Assembly (NCBI GenBank): GCA_003987775.1
Contig: RXJD01000049.1
Span: forward strand, 1 to 64,000
From: Mycobacterium sp.
GTDB taxonomy: Bacteria > Actinomycetota > Actinomycetes > Mycobacteriales > Mycobacteriaceae
Direction of reading: 5' to 3'
Length of the DNA: 64,000 nucleotides
Position 1 is the stretch's first letter. Each line of letters begins with the position of its first letter. The notes beneath the pieces were generated by a model. That model was not told where the DNA came from, made no database searches, and worked only from the letters and a program-made list of their open reading frames with translations. Both the position numbers and the translations under genes were made by a program. Below are positions 33,059 to 41,809 of this stretch, one piece after another.

Positions 33059-34251
33059 TGGAGCTCAAAGATCGGCCCGACGAGGCTGAGTTTCGCGAAA
33101 CGGCGCGGGCGTGGCTGCTGGACACGTTGCCGCGACTCGGCGGACCGGAGCCGCCGCATCTCGAGGACAAGCTCGACTACTGGCGAACCTGGCAGCGGCT
33201 GCTCTATGACGCCGGTTATGCGGGCCTGTCATGGCCCAAGGAGTACGGCGGCGGTGGCGCGGACGCCAAGCTGCGGGCGATTTTCAACGAGGAACTCGAT
33301 CGCGCCGGCGCACCCGAGCGGCTCAACATCATCGGCGAGGACTTCGCGGGGCCCACGGTCATCGAATTCGGCACCCCCGCTCAGCAAGAGCGTTATCTGC
33401 GACCGATCCTCACCGGCGAGGAGATCTGGTGCCAGTTGTTTTCCGAGCCGGAGGCGGGCTCGGATCTGGCCTCCTTGCGTACCTCCGCCACCAAGGTGGA
33501 CGGCGGCTGGCGCATCCAGGGCCAGAAGATCTGGACCAGCCGCGCCCAGCTGGCCGCGCACGCAATCCTGTTGGCCCGCACCGGCGGTGGACCCCGCCAC
33601 CGGGGAATAACGTATTTCCTACTGGCCATGGACAGCCCCGGCGTGCAGGTCCGACCGCTGGCACACATGCTTGGTGAGGCCGAATTCAACGAGGTGTTCC
33701 TCGACGGTGTGTTCATCCCCGACGAGTGCGTGCTCGGCGAAGTAGACGGTGGCTGGCGAGTCGCTATGGGAACCCTGGCTTTCGAGCGGGTCGCAATCGC
33801 CACCGGACGCGTCAACACCACCCGCGCCGTAGGCGATCTGATCCACGAGATCGCGGCCCGCACCGGTGACGACGGCAGGCCACTTGGCGCCGACCCGCTG
33901 ATACGGCAACGGCTCGCCGACCTTTACGGGCGGGCACTCGTGCATTACCTGATCGGGCAGCGAGTGATCACCGGGGCCGCCGGCGAGGGACCGCCCGGTC
34001 CGGTGACCTCAATCGGAAAGCTGTACTTCTGTCCGCTGGTGGAAGACATCGCGGACTTCGGGCTGGAGCTCGACGCGATGGGTGGGCAGTTCGCCCTCGC
34101 CGAAAAAGGCGGCGCCGGCGCCTCACCGACCGATCAACAGCGGTGGCTGCGGTTGGCGTATCAGGCACGCGGTACCGCCATCGCCGGGGGGTCGACGTTC
34201 ATCCAGCGCAACATCGTCGCCGAGCGCATTCTCGGCATGCCGAGAGGCTGA
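33058..34251 (+). CDS. Acyl-CoA dehydrogenase
   Basis: 397-residue acyl-CoA dehydrogenase of the group with an N-terminal FRETARAWL helix. Motifs: YAGLSWPKEYGGGG, QLFSEPEAGSDLASLRTSA, WRIQGQKIWTSRA, LAFERVAIATGR. The usual C-terminal GGTSEIQRN reads GGSTFIQRNIVAERILG, so the Ser-Glu is Thr-Phe. In actinobacterial alpha2beta2 ring-substrate dehydrogenases (steroid FadEs) one subunit often has altered active-site residues, but no partner gene is adjacent here. Cotranscribed with the ligase and CoA-transferase genes. Confidence 0.89.
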   Translation: MELKDRPDEAEFRETARAWLLDTLPRLGGPEPPHLEDKLDYWRTWQRLLYDAGYAGLSWPKEYGGGGADAKLRAIFNEELDRAGAPERLNIIGEDFAGPTVIEFGTPAQQERYLRPILTGEEIWCQLFSEPEAGSDLASLRTSATKVDGGWRIQGQKIWTSRAQLAAHAILLARTGGGPRHRGITYFLLAMDSPGVQVRPLAHMLGEAEFNEVFLDGVFIPDECVLGEVDGGWRVAMGTLAFERVAIATGRVNTTRAVGDLIHEIAARTGDDGRPLGADPLIRQRLADLYGRALVHYLIGQRVITGAAGEGPPGPVTSIGKLYFCPLVEDIADFGLELDAMGGQFALAEKGGAGASPTDQQRWLRLAYQARGTAIAGGSTFIQRNIVAERILGMPRG

Positions 34252-34275
34252 GGCCCGAAAAGGAGGCTTGTGACG

Positions 34276-35022
34276 ATGGACAAGGTGGTGGCAACGGCGG
34301 CGGAGGCTGTTGCCGACGTGACAGACGGGTCGTCGCTGGCCGTCGGCGGGTTCGGGCTGTGCGGCATCCCCCAGGCGCTGATCGCGGCGCTGCTGGAGCT
34401 CGGGGTCGGAGATCTGGAGACGGTTTCGAACAACTTGGGCGTGGATGGGATTGGCTTGGGAGTGTTATTGCAACACAAGCGGATCCGGCGCACTGTCAAC
34501 TCCTACGTCGGGGAGAACAAGGAATTCGCCCGGCAGTACATGGCCGGTGAGCTTGAACTGGAACTGACCCCGCAGGGCACACTGGCCGAGCGGTTGCGCG
34601 CCGGCGGGGCCGGAATCCCGGCCTTCTACACACCGTCGGGGGTCGGGACGCAGGTGGCCGACGGCGGCCTGGCGTGGCGGTACCACCCCGACGGTACGGT
34701 GGCGGTTGCCTCGCCGCCGAAAGAAACCCGCGAATTCGACGGCGTCACTTACGTATTGGAACGAGGTCTGCGCACCGACTTCGCGCTGGTGCACGCGTTC
34801 AAAGGCGACCGGCACGGCAACCTGGTGTACCACGCGGCGGCCGCCAACTTCAACCCGGACTGTGCTGCAGCGGGCCGGATCACCATCGCGCAGGTGGAGC
34901 ACCTGGTCGAACCGGGCGAGATCGACCCCGCCCAGGTGCACACCCCGGGGATCTACGTGCACCGGGTGGTGCATGTGCCCAACCCGGTCAAGCCGATCGA
35001 AAAGGAGACGGTGCGGCCATGA
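34276..35022 (+). CDS. scoA: 3-oxoacid CoA-transferase, subunit A
   Basis: 248-residue alpha subunit of a succinyl-CoA:3-oxoacid CoA-transferase. Motifs: [66 protein letters not shown], and [22 protein letters not shown] 34276 is preferred over GTG 34270 because AGGAGG (34261-34266) is nine bases before ATG but only three before GTG. The subunit B start overlaps its stop. It would exchange CoA between succinyl-CoA and a 3-oxoacid formed downstream, or act like the related ring-hydrolysing IpdAB; the classic transferase is more likely. Confidence 0.92.
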   Translation: MDKVVATAAEAVADVTDGSSLAVGGFGLCGIPQALIAALLELGVGDLETVSNNLGVDGIGLGVLLQHKRIRRTVNSYVGENKEFARQYMAGELELELTPQGTLAERLRAGGAGIPAFYTPSGVGTQVADGGLAWRYHPDGTVAVASPPKETREFDGVTYVLERGLRTDFALVHAFKGDRHGNLVYHAAAANFNPDCAAAGRITIAQVEHLVEPGEIDPAQVHTPGIYVHRVVHVPNPVKPIEKETVRP

Positions 35023-35669
35023 CCGCCAACGGCTGGAGCCGAGACCAACTGGCGGCGCGGGTCGCCGCCGAATTGCATGACGGGCAGTACGTCAACCTGG
35101 GTATCGGGTTGCCCACCCTGATCCCGAGCCACATCCCCGCCGACATCACCGTCGTCTTGCATTCGGAAAATGGGATTCTGGGTGTCGGGCCATATCCGCG
35201 GCGCGAGGACCTCGACGCCGACCTGATCAATGCCGGCAAGGAGACGGTCACCACGTTGCCGGGCGCGGCGTTCTTCTCCTCATCGGCCTCGTTCGGGGTC
35301 ATCCGCGGCGGACACCTCGACATCGCGGTGCTCGGCGCCATGCAAGTCTCGGCCGCCGGCGACCTGGCCAACTGGACGATCCCCGGCAAGATGATCAAGG
35401 GCATGGGTGGGGCGATGGACCTCGTGCACGGCGTTGAAAAAGTCTTCGTGATGATGGATCACACCGCCAAGGACGGCAGCGCGAAAATCGTCGAGCACTG
35501 CACCCTGCCGCTGACCGGTAGGCGCTGCGTAAAGCGGATCTTCACCGATCTCGCCGTCATCGACGTCGCTGAGGACGGTCTGCACCTGATCGAGACCGCA
35601 CCCGGTGTCAGTGTTGACGAGGTTGTCGCGAAAACCGAACCGCCGCTTGCACTTCCTGCCCGGCCGTGA
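35019..35669 (+). CDS. scoB: 3-oxoacid CoA-transferase, subunit B
   Basis: 216-residue beta subunit. The catalytic glutamate lies in [14 protein letters not shown]. Other family segments: [54 protein letters not shown] and the [14 protein letters not shown] end. ATG 35019 overlaps the subunit A stop (ATGA). The intact Glu argues for real CoA transfer rather than the IpdB-type hydrolase reaction. The gene is convergent with the GntR gene, 11 bases apart. Confidence 0.93.
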   Translation: MTANGWSRDQLAARVAAELHDGQYVNLGIGLPTLIPSHIPADITVVLHSENGILGVGPYPRREDLDADLINAGKETVTTLPGAAFFSSSASFGVIRGGHLDIAVLGAMQVSAAGDLANWTIPGKMIKGMGGAMDLVHGVEKVFVMMDHTAKDGSAKIVEHCTLPLTGRRCVKRIFTDLAVIDVAEDGLHLIETAPGVSVDEVVAKTEPPLALPARP

Positions 35670-35680
35670 CACCGGCACTC

Positions 35681-36451
35681 TCAGTCCTCGACGCTGATTG
35701 CCTCGCGTTCGTCCATGGCCAGAGCCGCCTTGGCGTAGCTGTGCACGTGGCGGCGCATGCGCCGGCTGGCCGTTTCCGCGTCGCGGCTGCGGATCGCGTT
35801 GGTGATCGACCGGTGTGCGCGCGCGGTCACGGCGCGCACGGTGTCGTCGACGAACGCGGCATTTTCGGTGCCGGTGTAGATGGCGTGCGACAACGCAGTC
35901 ATGAAGCCGATCAACAACTCGTTGTGACCGGCCGTGGCCACACCGACATGCCAGTCGAGATTGGCCTGCAGAAACGCCGCCAGGTCAGCGTTGGGGTCGG
36001 CGATGTCGGCGTTCGCCTGGTCCAGCACCGCCAAGTCGTCATCGGTGCGTTTCTGAGCGGCCAGCTCGGCGCAAAACGGCTCTAGAGCTTCGCGCGTCTC
36101 CATCAGATCAGCCAGTTTGATCTGCTGTCCGCGGATCATCAACGTCACCGAACTGGCCATCGACTTGGTGGTGGGGCGCTGAACAAACGCGCCCCCGGCG
36201 CGACCTGCCCTCACCCGAACCAGGTTCTGTACCTCCAGAATGCGTAACGCTTCCCGCACCGTGGCTCTGCTCATCTGTGTCTGCTTGACGAGTTCGCGCT
36301 CGGCGGGAAGCGCGGTTCCCTCGACCAGCTCACCGCTGAGAATGCGCTCGCGCAGTTCACGCGCCAATACATCGGACGCCTTGGGCACATCCACCGGTTT
36401 GAGCAAGACGGTCGATCGTGGTGCGGCCTCAGCCGGCTCGACTGGTTCCAT
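35681..36451 (-). CDS. GntR family transcriptional regulator, FadR/FCD subfamily
   Basis: 256 residues. N-terminal winged HTH (about 20-95): LSGELVEGTALPAERELVKQ then MSRATVREALRILEVQNLVR. The C-terminal FCD domain has metal-site histidines in LDWHVGVATAGH, RAHRSITN and MRRHVHSYA. ATG 36451 is chosen for AGGGAG seven bases upstream. It is the last gene of the BadI-like/MaoC/GntR group, and FadR-subfamily proteins recognise TNGTNNNACNA-type sites. Since five CoA operons here carry such sites, this regulator is the leading candidate for them (inference). A weak copy, CGGCCTGACAA at 36487-36497, lies just upstream and may allow autoregulation. Confidence 0.9.
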   Translation of the reverse strand: MEPVEPAEAAPRSTVLLKPVDVPKASDVLARELRERILSGELVEGTALPAERELVKQTQMSRATVREALRILEVQNLVRVRAGRAGGAFVQRPTTKSMASSVTLMIRGQQIKLADLMETREALEPFCAELAAQKRTDDDLAVLDQANADIADPNADLAAFLQANLDWHVGVATAGHNELLIGFMTALSHAIYTGTENAAFVDDTVRAVTARAHRSITNAIRSRDAETASRRMRRHVHSYAKAALAMDEREAISVED

Positions 36452-36597
36452 CCGCGCTCCCTGCATCTGACTTCTCTTCAGGAATTCGGCCTGACAATAA
36501 GACCTAATCAAGGGTCAGTATATTGCCCCGGCCCCGGCAGTGGACGCCTCGGGTGCCATGTCGCGGGGAACTGACCGACGAAACGGACTCGGGCAGA

Positions 36598-37056
36598 TCA
36601 GTAGATCATGCGAGCGATGACCTCGGCGACCGCCGCGGGTTTAGTTGAGCCGTCGAGCTCGACGGTCTGCCGCACGGTCAGGTCGACGGTCGTCTCGTCG
36701 ACCTTCTTGGCTTCCACCAGCTCAGATCGCAGCCGGACCCGGCTGCCCGCCGGAACTGGCGCGAGGAACCGCACCCGGTTGAGCCCATAGTTGATGCCCA
36801 TCCTCGCGTTGTCGATGCGGTAGTTTTCCTTGCTCAGCGCGGGAATGAGCGACAACGTCAAGAAGCCGTGCGCGATCGTTGCACGAGAGGGACTTTCGAT
36901 CCGGGCCCGCTCGACGTCGACGTGAATCCACTGCTGATCGCCGGTGACGTCGGCGAACGCATTGATACGTTCTTGATCGACGGTGATCCACTGGGAGACG
37001 CCCAGTTCCTGTCCGACGGCCGCAACGGCCTCCTCGATGGAAGAAATGACTCGCAC
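36598..37056 (-). CDS. MaoC-like (R)-specific enoyl-CoA hydratase
   Basis: 152-residue single hot-dog MaoC domain. The hydratase-2 signature is clear: FADVTGDQQWIHVDVERA with catalytic Asp and His, then AHGFLTLSL. GINYGLNRVRFLAPVPAGS follows as in single-domain dehydratases. It would hydrate a trans-enoyl-CoA to the (R)-3-hydroxyacyl-CoA. It lies 23 bases after the BadI-like gene on the same strand, probably in one operon, with the GntR gene downstream. Confidence 0.9.
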   Translation of the reverse strand: MRVISSIEEAVAAVGQELGVSQWITVDQERINAFADVTGDQQWIHVDVERARIESPSRATIAHGFLTLSLIPALSKENYRIDNARMGINYGLNRVRFLAPVPAGSRVRLRSELVEAKKVDETTVDLTVRQTVELDGSTKPAAVAEVIARMIY

Positions 37057-37079
37057 TGCTCACCTGCCAGACGGTGCGC

Positions 37080-37874
37080 TCAGTTGCCGCGATACGCGGC
37101 GAACTCAGGTGCGCGCTTCTCGTTGAAAGCGGTGACACCTTCCTGCGCCTCAGGAGTGTCGCCGAACATCTTCAAACTCGAGTACGCCATCTGGCCCACC
37201 GACGCGAATTGTTCGGTGTCGGTGTTGAACGACTGCTTGAGAATCTTCAACGACGTGGGTGACAGCTGCAGGATCTCATCGGCCCAAGCCCGCACCTCGG
37301 ACTTGAGTTGGTCGGCCGGCACCACCTTGTTGACCAGTCCCCACTCGGCTGCCTGTTGCGCCGAGTACCGGCGGCACAGGAACCAGATCTCGCGGGCGCG
37401 CTTCTCCCCGACGATGCGAGCCAGGTAGCCGGTTCCGAATCCGGCGTCAAACGACCCGACCCGTGGGCCGTTCTGGCCGAACACCGCGGTATCCGCGGCG
37501 ATCGTCAAGTCGCACAGCACGTGGAGGACATGACCGCCGCCGATCGCGAACCCGTTGACCGCGGCAATCACCGGCTTCGGTACGTCGCGGATAACCCGAT
37601 GGAGCGTATCCACTTCGAACAGACCGGTTTCAGAGGGTCCGTAGTCGCCGGTCTCGGCACGCTGCTTCTGATCTCCGCCGGTGCAAAAGGCCTTCTCCCC
37701 GGCACCGGTCAGACATATCGCCCCGACTTCCGAGCTTCCCCAAGCCAACTTGAAAGCCCGGATCAGCTCGTCGAGAGTCCGGGCCCGAAATGCGTTGTAC
37801 CGCTCGGGCCGATTGATCGTGATCCAGGCGAGGCCGTTGTCGACCTCGTAGGTGATGTCAGTGAACTCGGTCAT
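37080..37874 (-). CDS. MenB/BadI-like crotonase, probable ring-opening 2-ketocycloalkanecarboxyl-CoA hydrolase
   Basis: 264-residue crotonase of the MenB/BadI branch. Diagnostic strings: FCTGGDQKQRAETGDYG, INGFAIGGG-type segment (VNGFAIGGGHVLHVLCDLTI), GPRVGSFDAGFGTGYLARIV with the active-site Asp, and GEKRAREIWFLCRRYSAQQA. The C-terminal LSPTSLKILKQSFNTDTEQ resembles BadI more than MenB (from memory), and no menaquinone genes are near. BadI hydrolyses 2-ketocyclohexanecarboxyl-CoA to pimeloyl-CoA. With CoA ligase, AliB-like dehydrogenase, crotonase and SDRs in the window, a ring-cleavage role is the best inference; MenB cannot be excluded. Its promoter carries TGGTCTAACCA. Confidence 0.87.
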   Translation of the reverse strand: MTEFTDITYEVDNGLAWITINRPERYNAFRARTLDELIRAFKLAWGSSEVGAICLTGAGEKAFCTGGDQKQRAETGDYGPSETGLFEVDTLHRVIRDVPKPVIAAVNGFAIGGGHVLHVLCDLTIAADTAVFGQNGPRVGSFDAGFGTGYLARIVGEKRAREIWFLCRRYSAQQAAEWGLVNKVVPADQLKSEVRAWADEILQLSPTSLKILKQSFNTDTEQFASVGQMAYSSLKMFGDTPEAQEGVTAFNEKRAPEFAAYRGN

Positions 37875-37911
37875 CTGCTGCCTCTCGTCATCGAAACGCC
37901 ACCAGTGTGCG

Positions 37912-37944
37912 GTTTTGATTATGGTCTAACCATATTACCAAAAC
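37912..37944. promoter_or_regulatory. Operator region upstream of the BadI-like operon
   Basis: ATGGTCTAACCAT at 37921-37933 fits TNGTNNNACNA with symmetric TGGT/ACCA arms. It is bracketed by GTTTTG (37912-37917) and CAAAAC (37939-37944). On the reverse strand TAATAT (37932-37937) could serve as -10. It lies 47 bases upstream of the start at 37874. Confidence 0.6.
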
Positions 37945-37983
37945 TATGCCACGCGGCGAAATTTACCTTCTTGGGCGTATGTC

Positions 37984-39846
37984 TCACGCCGGCAGGACAT
38001 CCCGTCGTAACAGGGCGAGCTCACCGATCGACTTCTGCAGCTCGTCCAGCTCAGCGACCAGTGCTGCCCGGCGGTCGGCGATCTCTTCTTCTGGAACATC
38101 GAGGTCGAACAGACCGCGGTGGCGCGCCATCTTCAACGCAGTGCTGAACATGTCCCCCGACACCGACTCCTCGGTGATGCGATGCTGCAACGACCATTGC
38201 CGGCCCAGCCGGAGGCACCTGCTGAGCAGCTCCTGTTCGTCTACCCCGGTACCGGCACCACAGGTGAGCAACTCTTCGGCCACCACCCGGTACGCGTCAA
38301 CAAATGGTCTGAGCACGAGATGGGCGACCAGCAGGTCACTTTCGTGCAGACTGCGCGCGGCTTCTTCGATATCCAGGGGTGCGCTGGGGTCGTGGCTGCG
38401 CCCGGTCATGATCGCGAACTCATTCCACAATTCGTCGGCGAATTCATTGCGGCCGGCGAAGAAAAAGTCGAACTTGAGGAGTTCGCGAACCGCTAACGCC
38501 TCTTCCCACCCGGTGCGCTTGGTGGCGCCCGGTTTGCGCACGATCGCCAGCAAGGCCAGTTCGGCAATCGCTCTCATCACCAGAACATGAATTGCGCTGT
38601 TGCGGTAGACCGCAACGATCAGATGCTGGTCGTCGCCGATCCCCCACACCGTCGTCGGCCCCTCGGCGTAGCAGGTCAATACACCGGAGCCGACCAAGTC
38701 GTGCAGCGTTTGCGACACCGTGGCGCGATCGGTCAGATCGGCACCCCCCGCGACGGGCCAACCACGGATCCGCAAGTAACGGGCCAGCGGTGCGACGGTG
38801 GCGCACACCTCGTCGAGGGTCAGGGCACGGTCTTCGCCGAGCATCGCGACGCATACGGCGGCCGTTGCAGACACCGGCGTGACCTGGTTGAGTCGGTGGC
38901 AGATGTCCAGCGCGATGCGTTCGACCACCTGCCGGTCGGTCAAGCCGTCGGCGCGCAACGCGACTATCCGCTCGTGCAGCGGCACCGGCGAGCCGAAATT
39001 GATGTAGATGCGTCCCAGACGATGCCGCAGGCCGCGAGCGTAACTGAACAGCCAGCGCGCGTTCTCGGGGCTCTTGGGAAGGCCCCGCGACTCCGAAACC
39101 ATCAGTTTGACCTCGTGCAGCGGCAACTGGTCAAAGAGGATCGAAACCGGCACCGCGAGGGTCTGCTCTGACCCCACGGATTCGACCGCGTCGGTCACGT
39201 AGCGCAATAACCCGTATCTCGGCGGCCGCAACTTGCCGGTGCGTGACCGGCCGCCCTCGATCGACCACACCAGGTTGCGTCCGCTGGCCACCATCTGACC
39301 CACCAGCGCGCGCAGCGCCAACCGGTACACCGGCACATCACCCGTCGCGCGCCGCACCGGGATGAACCCGTTACGCCGGGCCAGTGTGCCCAGCGGAAAG
39401 AAGTTGAGGTTTGCGCCGGCCAGTCCGAATGTCGGCGAAATGCCCTCCTGGGTAAGGCGGGGCGGGAACGAGAACTGATCCAGGTAGGAGCGGTGCGAGA
39501 TCAGGAAGATCAATGCGTGATCCCGGTCAAGCGCGCGCAGCTTCGCCAGGTCGTCGTCGTCGATGACGACCTGAAACCCGCGGACCATCCACGCGGACAG
39601 CGCTTTCCAGGCACGCACTACGGGAGGGACATGGGATGCCGCCATCTCGCGCACGTAGCCGGCCGCCTCGACCTGCACGTCGGTCACATCGCGCCCCAGC
39701 TGCGCCGCCAATTGTGCAGTGGTGCTTTGGAATTCGTCCGATCCCAATACCGCCGCGGCATCCGGCAGGTCGCCCGGCACCGATAGAGCGGTCGCGGACC
39801 CGTTCGGTCGCAGCAGCCGTCCAAGACGACCGGGCAGCACCGTCAT
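37984..39846 (-). CDS. plsB: Glycerol-3-phosphate 1-O-acyltransferase (PlsB family)
   Basis: 620-residue PlsB-type acyltransferase catalysing the first acylation of glycerol-3-phosphate. The catalytic HxxxxD box is in LISHRSYLDQFSFP; further blocks are GANLNFFPLGTLARRNGFIP, WSIEGGRSRTGKLRPPRYGL and VPVSILFDQLP. ATG 39846 is chosen as it overlaps the upstream gene's stop (ATGA); a longer frame 5' is not conserved. The pair PlsC-PlsB in this order matches M. tuberculosis Rv2483c-Rv2482c. Membrane-associated phospholipid or triacylglycerol synthesis is expected, consistent with the WS/DGAT gene nearby. Confidence 0.92.
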   Translation of the reverse strand: MTVLPGRLGRLLRPNGSATALSVPGDLPDAAAVLGSDEFQSTTAQLAAQLGRDVTDVQVEAAGYVREMAASHVPPVVRAWKALSAWMVRGFQVVIDDDDLAKLRALDRDHALIFLISHRSYLDQFSFPPRLTQEGISPTFGLAGANLNFFPLGTLARRNGFIPVRRATGDVPVYRLALRALVGQMVASGRNLVWSIEGGRSRTGKLRPPRYGLLRYVTDAVESVGSEQTLAVPVSILFDQLPLHEVKLMVSESRGLPKSPENARWLFSYARGLRHRLGRIYINFGSPVPLHERIVALRADGLTDRQVVERIALDICHRLNQVTPVSATAAVCVAMLGEDRALTLDEVCATVAPLARYLRIRGWPVAGGADLTDRATVSQTLHDLVGSGVLTCYAEGPTTVWGIGDDQHLIVAVYRNSAIHVLVMRAIAELALLAIVRKPGATKRTGWEEALAVRELLKFDFFFAGRNEFADELWNEFAIMTGRSHDPSAPLDIEEAARSLHESDLLVAHLVLRPFVDAYRVVAEELLTCGAGTGVDEQELLSRCLRLGRQWSLQHRITEESVSGDMFSTALKMARHRGLFDLDVPEEEIADRRAALVAELDELQKSIGELALLRRDVLPA

Positions 39847-41360
39847 TTCGGTGCCGCCGTCCGGGACGCCGCTGCGATCGCGGCGGACCACGAAATTCCG
39901 GCTTCGGTGCCCGGCCAGTCGTCGAGGGTGTCGATGTACAGCTGGCGCATTCGCGGCACCCACTCATCGAGATCTGCTTTAGTCCAGTCTTGGGTCGGAA
40001 GCGGTTCGTGGACAACGACTTCGATCGTGCCTTCCTGGGCGACCTTGGCGTTGCGCCACATGATTTCGCCGGCGTTGCGGATGACGATGGGAATGATCGG
40101 AACCCCGGCGTCGCGGGCCATGTGGAAGCCGCCCTTCTTGAACGCCCCGATCTTCGGACTGAACGACCGGGTACCTTCGGGCGAGATCGCGATCGAAACA
40201 CCCTTGCGCAGCCTGTCCACCGCGGGTTGCAACGCCGACACGGCCTTCGAGGTGTCACTGCGCTCCACGAAGGCGACATCGGCCAGGCTGAACAGCTGCC
40301 CAAGCACTGGTATCTGCTTCACCTCGGCCTTGGCCACCACGGTAAAGCCACGCTGCACGACCCGCGAGGTCACCAGTGCATCGATCAGGGTGCTCTGATG
40401 GTTGATGAAGAATACGGCGGGGCGCTGCCTGGTGTGCTCCTCGCCGATGACGTCAAAGTGGATGTTGCCGAGTTGACTTGCGAGGCGGCCGAACAGCGAC
40501 GTCGTCAGATCGACCCCGCCACGGCTGTCGTTCGTCAACAGGCCGAGGATCGTGCCCGCGCCCACCGCCGCGGCGAATCCACCGAACAAGCCAGTCGTCC
40601 GGGCCATCGCCAAGGGGTGGAACTGGCTCCGCTTGGTTCGGAACCGGATAATCGGCCAACCGCGTTCACCGGCGTGGCGCGCCAACTCCGAGCCCGGGTT
40701 GACCGGGTGCGGGAACCCGACCGCTTCCAGGAACGGCACATCTTCGTTGCCATTGGCGTACGCATGGCAGTTCTTAAGCGGGATGCGTTCGCGTTTGGCG
40801 AATTCCCGGACGGCCGCTGCCTTGCCCTCTGCCCACAGCGGGCGTCCGGCTATGCCACCGGTGAGCACCCCGTGTTCGGTTTCCAGCTCGGTGCACAAGA
40901 TGTGGTCGATGCCCAATTCGCGGGCCATCGGCTCTACCTGCATCCGTGTCGCAGAAGTTGCGATGACGACAGTGTGGCCTTTGTTCTGGTGGGCACGCAC
41001 CAGTCGCCACGTCCCATGAAAGAGCGCACCGGCAATGTCGTTGGCAAACAATTCTTGCCCGAGCTCCATCAACTCGTCCTCGGTCCGGCCCACCCAGCCG
41101 CGGATGCCCTGCAGCATCAGCTCTTTGAAGGCGGCTTCGTCGAGGGGTCCGCCGAGTGCGGCGAGCATGGTGCGCACGAACTCGTCGGGACCCAATTCGA
41201 AGTTGCGGGCGCGGTGTGCCATCAGCGCGCCGGCCGAATACCCCTGAATCAGGGTCCCGTCAAAGTCGAAGAACGCGGCCACCTTACGGCCGTCTGGTCC
41301 AGCTTTGATATCGGCGATTACCTCCTCGACGGCAATCATCTGCGGTGTGGAACCGGTCAT
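39843..41360 (-). CDS. plsC: HAD-IB hydrolase/1-acylglycerol-3-phosphate acyltransferase fusion (PlsC)
   Basis: 505-residue two-domain protein. The N-terminal HAD domain (about 20-230) has AAFFDFDGTLIQGYS (nucleophile Asp), VVIATSATRMQVEP and NCHAYANGNEDVPFLEAVG. The C-terminal PlsC domain (about 290-480) has the acyltransferase box FFINHQSTLIDALV and ISPEGTRSFSPKIGAFKKGG. Same architecture as M. tuberculosis Rv2483c. The HAD half may dephosphorylate a lipid or serine phosphate; its substrate is unproven. ATG 41360 follows GGAG seven bases upstream. It overlaps plsB by four bases. Confidence 0.93.
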   Translation of the reverse strand: MTGSTPQMIAVEEVIADIKAGPDGRKVAAFFDFDGTLIQGYSAGALMAHRARNFELGPDEFVRTMLAALGGPLDEAAFKELMLQGIRGWVGRTEDELMELGQELFANDIAGALFHGTWRLVRAHQNKGHTVVIATSATRMQVEPMARELGIDHILCTELETEHGVLTGGIAGRPLWAEGKAAAVREFAKRERIPLKNCHAYANGNEDVPFLEAVGFPHPVNPGSELARHAGERGWPIIRFRTKRSQFHPLAMARTTGLFGGFAAAVGAGTILGLLTNDSRGGVDLTTSLFGRLASQLGNIHFDVIGEEHTRQRPAVFFINHQSTLIDALVTSRVVQRGFTVVAKAEVKQIPVLGQLFSLADVAFVERSDTSKAVSALQPAVDRLRKGVSIAISPEGTRSFSPKIGAFKKGGFHMARDAGVPIIPIVIRNAGEIMWRNAKVAQEGTIEVVVHEPLPTQDWTKADLDEWVPRMRQLYIDTLDDWPGTEAGISWSAAIAAASRTAAPK

Positions 41361-41809
41361 CTCATACTCCGCCTCCGCGCGGACGCATGCACCGCGCCGA
41401 TCGCTAGTCGACGTTCTGGGGGGACCCGGTCGGACACATCTCCACCACCTCGTGCTGTTGTCGTCCCGTCGTTCGGTCTCCGTGACACACTGGCCCGGGC
41501 ACCGACACCGCACGTCGCCCGAGAAGGGTTTCAGGCGCACCCACGCGGTGCCGGGCCCGGTTGCTTACGGCAGTCGCCTCCGACTAAGCCAACTATGAAG
41601 AGTCGATCGGGCTCGGCCAAGAGTGGGTAGGGCTAGATACCTCTCCTGCGGGAGTAGGAACCGCCCGATGTGGTGACGCGGCAGCCGGGGTCCTTCGCCC
41701 ACACTCGCAACACAGGGTCCGCAGCCGACCCCGACAGGACTGTCGGACGGTTTCGGCGTTCCGCCAGCGGCCGAATGCAAGACCAAGAGTTCAGGGAAAG
41801 AGACAGCGG
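41361..41809. promoter_or_regulatory. Divergent intergenic region with a 16-base palindrome
   Basis: No gene is supported in this 449-base gap; the small open frames lack family signatures. CCGACAG-GA-CTGTCGG at 41731-41746 is a perfect dyad, about 64 bases before ATG 41810, and may be an operator of the alcohol dehydrogenase gene. CTCC-TGCG-GGAG at 41644-41655 is a short hairpin. Confidence 0.45.

Noticed and set aside
34270..34275. GTG 34270 as start of the CoA-transferase subunit A
   Set aside because: It is only three bases from AGGAGG; ATG 34276 has a normal nine-base spacing.
39636..41630. A 664-residue open frame on the forward strand
   Set aside because: It is antisense to plsC and part of plsB, whose HAD and acyltransferase motifs are clear; high GC makes long antisense frames common.
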